Shown here: positions 5,267-7,909 of the stretch, piece after piece | Layout: each line of letters begins with the position of its first letter | Position numbering within the stretch: the stretch's first letter is position 1 | Source of the DNA: Bacteroides sp. CAG:144 | GTDB taxonomy: Bacteria; Bacteroidota; Bacteroidia; Bacteroidales; UBA11471 | Assembly (NCBI GenBank): GCA_000434215.1 | Contig: HF999710.1 | Location: 8,291 to 16,199, forward strand | Length of the DNA: 7,909 nt | Direction: 5' to 3' | Notes under the pieces: generated by a model | Told to the model about the DNA's origin: nothing | Databases searched by the model: none | What the model saw: only the letters and a program-made list of their open reading frames with translations | Translations under genes and position numbers: made by a program

Positions 5267-7792
5267 ATGAAAAAACTGCTCATTCTCACCCTCGCATTCT
5301 GCACGATCTCTACAACATTGCAAGCTGCGGAGAAAAATAAAGGAGAATTCAGCAACTTGGTGGTCTTTCTCCGGTTTGCCGACGAAGGCGACACGATTTT
5401 TAAGAAACCGATCTCCCACTATGAGAAGATGTTCAACGACTCGACCGAAGACGCCAACTCGGTATATAACTACTTCAAAGAGGCCTCTTACAACCAACTT
5501 TTCTGGTCGAGTATCTTCTATCCTGCTGCCGACAGCGAAGGAAAAATCATTTCATATCAAGCCCGAAATCCGCGCGGATATTACGAGAAACATTCGAGCA
5601 TCAATCCCGATGGATATGTCGACGACGCCTTAGGTGCAAACAAACTGTTGAGAGAACAGAATCTGGTAAAAGAGCTGTCGGATTACCTCGACACCATTGT
5701 CCCGGCCGATGCCGTCATAGATGCCGACGGTAACGGTGTGATCGATAACATCTGCATCATCGTCAGCGGACGCTCCGCTATCGGAAATTCGCACCTGTTA
5801 TGGCCTCACCGTTCCACTTTGTATACCCAAGAAGGCTCCATACAAGGAAAGAAAGTGAACGAATACATCATGCTCTTCGACGATGCCAACGGTTACGGCT
5901 CGATGGTAACACCCCTTGAAATCAATACGGGTGTGCTGTGCCATGAAATGTCTCACACACTAGGCACGTATGACCTCTATCACGGTAGTGTACGTACCGA
6001 CCTGAATCCCGTCGGCGTGTGGGATTTGATGTCCGACAATCTCTCCGTTCCGCAAAGCATGAGCGCATATACCAAATACAAATATTGTAAATGGATCGAC
6101 GAGATACCCGAAATCTCCCAACCCGGAACTTACACTCTCCACCCGCTTACCGGAGACCGCAAAGACAATATCGCCTATAAAATATGCCCTACGGGATCGG
6201 ACCAATACTTCATCGTCGAATACCGTAAAAAAGAAGGCTTCGATGCCGGCATACCCGAATCGGGACTTCTGATATACCGGGTAGATCCCCGATATACCGG
6301 GAACAACGCTTATGACGGCAGCAGCAAATTCGACGAATTGTATCTCTTCCGCCCCGGAGGGTCGACGACTTCCGACGGGAAAATCGAACAAGCTGCTTTC
6401 AGTGCCGAAAGCGGACGCATGGCATTCGGAGGGGAGGCCGCACAAAAACCGTTCTACACCAACGGTGAGACCGCCCGTTTCGCCATTGGTAACATATCGA
6501 CTTGCGGCGAGACCCTCTCATTCGATTTATTACCCGTCGCTTCCCGCATCTATCTGCCGACCGATACAGTCGTCTTAGCCGGCAATGCCGGCAGTACGAC
6601 TGCTGTTACCGTAGAAGCCGATACCTCGTGGCAGATAACGTCAGTACCCGAGTGGCTCGAAATATCGCCCACGCAAGGCCACATAGGAAAAACGACGATT
6701 ACAATCACCGCCCTGACAAAAAATGAAAACACGTCATCGCGTAACGCCGACATCATACTGAATGCCATCGACGAGGCAGATGTAGCCGATACGCTCACGG
6801 TTTCCCAAGCATCGGGTGAAATACTGGCGCCATCGAACCTCTCGGCAACAGCCGTAAACGGAAAAGTGGAGCTTACGTGGTCGGCCCCGGTATCGGGTTC
6901 GACCGTACTGAACGAAGATTTCGAAAATGCCGCTTCCGTCGCCAACTGGACGATACGCCACGATTCGGAAAATCCCAAAACGTGGATTCACGTAGAGGCC
7001 GACAAATACACGGAAGTTTCGGACGGCACCCATGCTATGAAACTCGAATCGGACTGGGATTCCATGCACCAAGATGAGTGGCTCATCTCGCCCTCCTTCG
7101 CACAGGGACAGCGATTGGACTTCCATTCCAAATCGATCGCTCCGCAGAAAAACAACGCCCATAATTTCTATTATGTGCTGGTCAGCTCGGACAACGGGGA
7201 AACGTGGGAAATACTCTACGACCTGAAAACGCAAAGTACCGCAGTAAACGTGTATGAAGAAATATCACTCGATCTCACGCCTTATCTCTCCAATGAGATG
7301 CGCATTGCATTCCGGGGATATGACGATAACAACGCGGGTCTCTCTTATTGGTGGATTGTAGACGGCATTGTCGTATATCCTGCCGCCGAATCTTCTGCAA
7401 TAACAGGATACAACATCTACCGGAACGGTATAAAAATAGCAACGACCGATAAATGTCATTTCACCGATGAAAACATTCCCGAAGGGGAGATCCGCTATCA
7501 AGTATCGGCTACCACACAATATGGAGAAACAGCCCTTTCCGCACCTGTCGGCATAGACGAAAGCAGCATCGATGAAACACCGACGACCGAAACCGCCTAT
7601 TATAACCGGAAGAGCGGATTATTGATAATTCCAGAAGCAGACAAAGTCATTCTCACCGGCATAGACGGACGTACCATGTCGTTTACCGGCACCACGCAAG
7701 GGTATATCGACTTGAAGAACATTCCCGAAGGGTTCTATATCGCCCGTATCGTATCGGGAAATAAGAGTTATGTCCTGAAATTTTTCAAATAA
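5267..7792 (+). CDS. secreted multidomain M6-family (immune inhibitor A-like) zinc metalloprotease with T9SS sorting domain
   Basis: An 841-residue surface or secreted protease predicted to cleave protein substrates outside the cell. The signal peptide is MKKLLILTLAFCTISTTLQA, cleaved near residues 20-21. The M6 catalytic domain follows almost directly: NLVVFLRFADEGD, an Asp/Gly calcium-loop-like DADGNGVIDN (152-161), the zinc site HEMSHTLGTYD (226-236; His226, Glu227 and His230, with Asp236 as likely third ligand), and VWDLM (251-255), the conserved motif downstream of the zinc site. Residues about 427-518 resemble a BACON domain (strand-rich, with TSWQI, PEWLEISPTQG and a closing LTVSQASGE). 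A fibronectin type III domain starts at about 520 (SNLSATAVNGKVELTWSAP) and resumes at about 709 (ITGYNIYRNGIKIA). It is interrupted by a choice-of-anchor J/cleaved-adhesin jelly roll (LNEDFEN at 548 to WWIVDGIVVYP at 705). Residues about 780-841 form a T9SS sorting domain (IDLKNIPEGFYIARI...LKFFK). No N-terminal propeptide domain is seen. A terminator separates it from the SusC/SusD unit, so it may be transcribed separately. Family is secure; the target protein is unknown. Confidence 0.93.
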   Translation: MKKLLILTLAFCTISTTLQAAEKNKGEFSNLVVFLRFADEGDTIFKKPISHYEKMFNDSTEDANSVYNYFKEASYNQLFWSSIFYPAADSEGKIISYQARNPRGYYEKHSSINPDGYVDDALGANKLLREQNLVKELSDYLDTIVPADAVIDADGNGVIDNICIIVSGRSAIGNSHLLWPHRSTLYTQEGSIQGKKVNEYIMLFDDANGYGSMVTPLEINTGVLCHEMSHTLGTYDLYHGSVRTDLNPVGVWDLMSDNLSVPQSMSAYTKYKYCKWIDEIPEISQPGTYTLHPLTGDRKDNIAYKICPTGSDQYFIVEYRKKEGFDAGIPESGLLIYRVDPRYTGNNAYDGSSKFDELYLFRPGGSTTSDGKIEQAAFSAESGRMAFGGEAAQKPFYTNGETARFAIGNISTCGETLSFDLLPVASRIYLPTDTVVLAGNAGSTTAVTVEADTSWQITSVPEWLEISPTQGHIGKTTITITALTKNENTSSRNADIILNAIDEADVADTLTVSQASGEILAPSNLSATAVNGKVELTWSAPVSGSTVLNEDFENAASVANWTIRHDSENPKTWIHVEADKYTEVSDGTHAMKLESDWDSMHQDEWLISPSFAQGQRLDFHSKSIAPQKNNAHNFYYVLVSSDNGETWEILYDLKTQSTAVNVYEEISLDLTPYLSNEMRIAFRGYDDNNAGLSYWWIVDGIVVYPAAESSAITGYNIYRNGIKIATTDKCHFTDENIPEGEIRYQVSATTQYGETALSAPVGIDESSIDETPTTETAYYNRKSGLLIIPEADKVILTGIDGRTMSFTGTTQGYIDLKNIPEGFYIARIVSGNKSYVLKFFK

Positions 7793-7799
7793 AAAAACA

Positions 7800-7837
7800 G
7801 GTTATCTGCCGAATCATTTTCTATTCGACAGATAACC
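7800..7837 (-). terminator. hairpin downstream of the metalloprotease gene, oriented best for minus-strand transcripts
   Basis: The arms GGTTATCTG (7800-7808) and CAGATAACC (7829-7837) pair perfectly. A C/A mismatch follows, then a further 5-bp stem, CGAAT (7810-7814) with ATTCG (7823-7827), closing an 8-base loop. The run of seven A after the metalloprotease stop becomes a U-tract only when read on the minus strand; no U-tract follows on the plus strand. This suggests it ends a convergent gene lying to the right of the window, while possibly also stabilising the protease mRNA end. The stem is clear; the direction is inferred. Confidence 0.6.
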
Positions 7838-7848
7838 GCGAATCATAT

Positions 7849-7893
7849 AAAAGGGGAAAAGGGCTGCATAAAATGCAGCCCTTTTCCCCTTTT
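7849..7893 (+). terminator. perfect 21-bp hairpin terminator, probably bidirectional
   Basis: Positions 7849-7869 and 7873-7893 are exact reverse complements around a 3-base AAA loop. The left arm has the pattern A4-G4-A4-G3 followed by CTGCAT; the right arm ends in C4T4. The T4 end on plus and the A4 start (T4 on minus) fit a terminator usable from both sides. It lies 56 bases after the metalloprotease stop and is the best candidate for ending that transcript. The stem is longer than a typical intrinsic terminator. Confidence 0.8.
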
Positions 7894-7909
7894 GTGCGGA
7901 TGATAGGAC

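Noticed and set aside
5179..5497. Small minus-strand open frames over the 5' end of the protease gene
   Set aside because: They overlap the signal peptide and catalytic start of a well-supported gene and show no start-site or product features.
6271..6301. Direct repeat GATATACCGGG at 6271-6281 and 6291-6301
   Set aside because: The 20-base spacing is not a multiple of three and the copies are read in different frames inside a conserved protease region; most likely chance.
7838..7909. 3' end of a convergent minus-strand gene within the window
   Set aside because: None of the three minus-strand frames through the tail gives a recognisable protein end; the region is taken up by the hairpins.

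Overview
The window looks like accessory, nutrient-scavenging DNA from a member of the Bacteroidota, most likely a gut-type Bacteroidales. The evidence is a tandem SusC-like/SusD-like pair, a BACON-type domain, C-terminal type IX secretion (T9SS) sorting domains, and start regions without Shine-Dalgarno sequences. A T9SS-using lineage related to Barnesiella, Coprobacter or Porphyromonadaceae would fit better than Bacteroides proper, but the genus is a guess. All four genes lie on the + strand and cover almost the whole window.

Layout. Positions 2-2419 hold a SusC-like TonB-dependent outer-membrane transporter whose 5' part lies outside the window. Positions 2437-4218 hold its SusD-like surface lipoprotein, 17 bases after the susC stop (11 if the upstream ATG is used). 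Positions 4253-5173 hold a 306-residue secreted protein with an unrecognised cysteine-containing central region and a T9SS sorting domain. It sits where a SusE/SusF-type lipoprotein is often found, but it has a signal peptidase I signal and no lipobox. A strong hairpin terminator (5196-5234) closes this unit. Positions 5267-7792 hold an 841-residue multidomain M6-family zinc metalloprotease: signal peptide, catalytic domain, BACON-like domain, a fibronectin type III fold interrupted by a choice-of-anchor J/cleaved-adhesin domain, and a T9SS sorting domain. Two hairpins (7800-7837 and 7849-7893) follow; the second is a perfect 21-bp stem with a 3-base loop.

Working together (inference). SusC and SusD would form a lidded importer in the outer membrane. 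The two T9SS cargo proteins would be delivered to the same cell surface, one perhaps as an accessory binding protein and the other as a protease. No glycoside hydrolase, polysaccharide lyase, sulfatase or regulator is visible. A transporter next to a surface protease suggests a peptide- or glycoprotein-utilisation locus, conceptually like the RagAB peptide importer of Porphyromonas gingivalis, rather than a classic polysaccharide locus. The terminator between the third and fourth genes means co-transcription of the protease with the transporter is not assured. No wholly new system is proven; the least explained element is the central region of the 306-residue protein.
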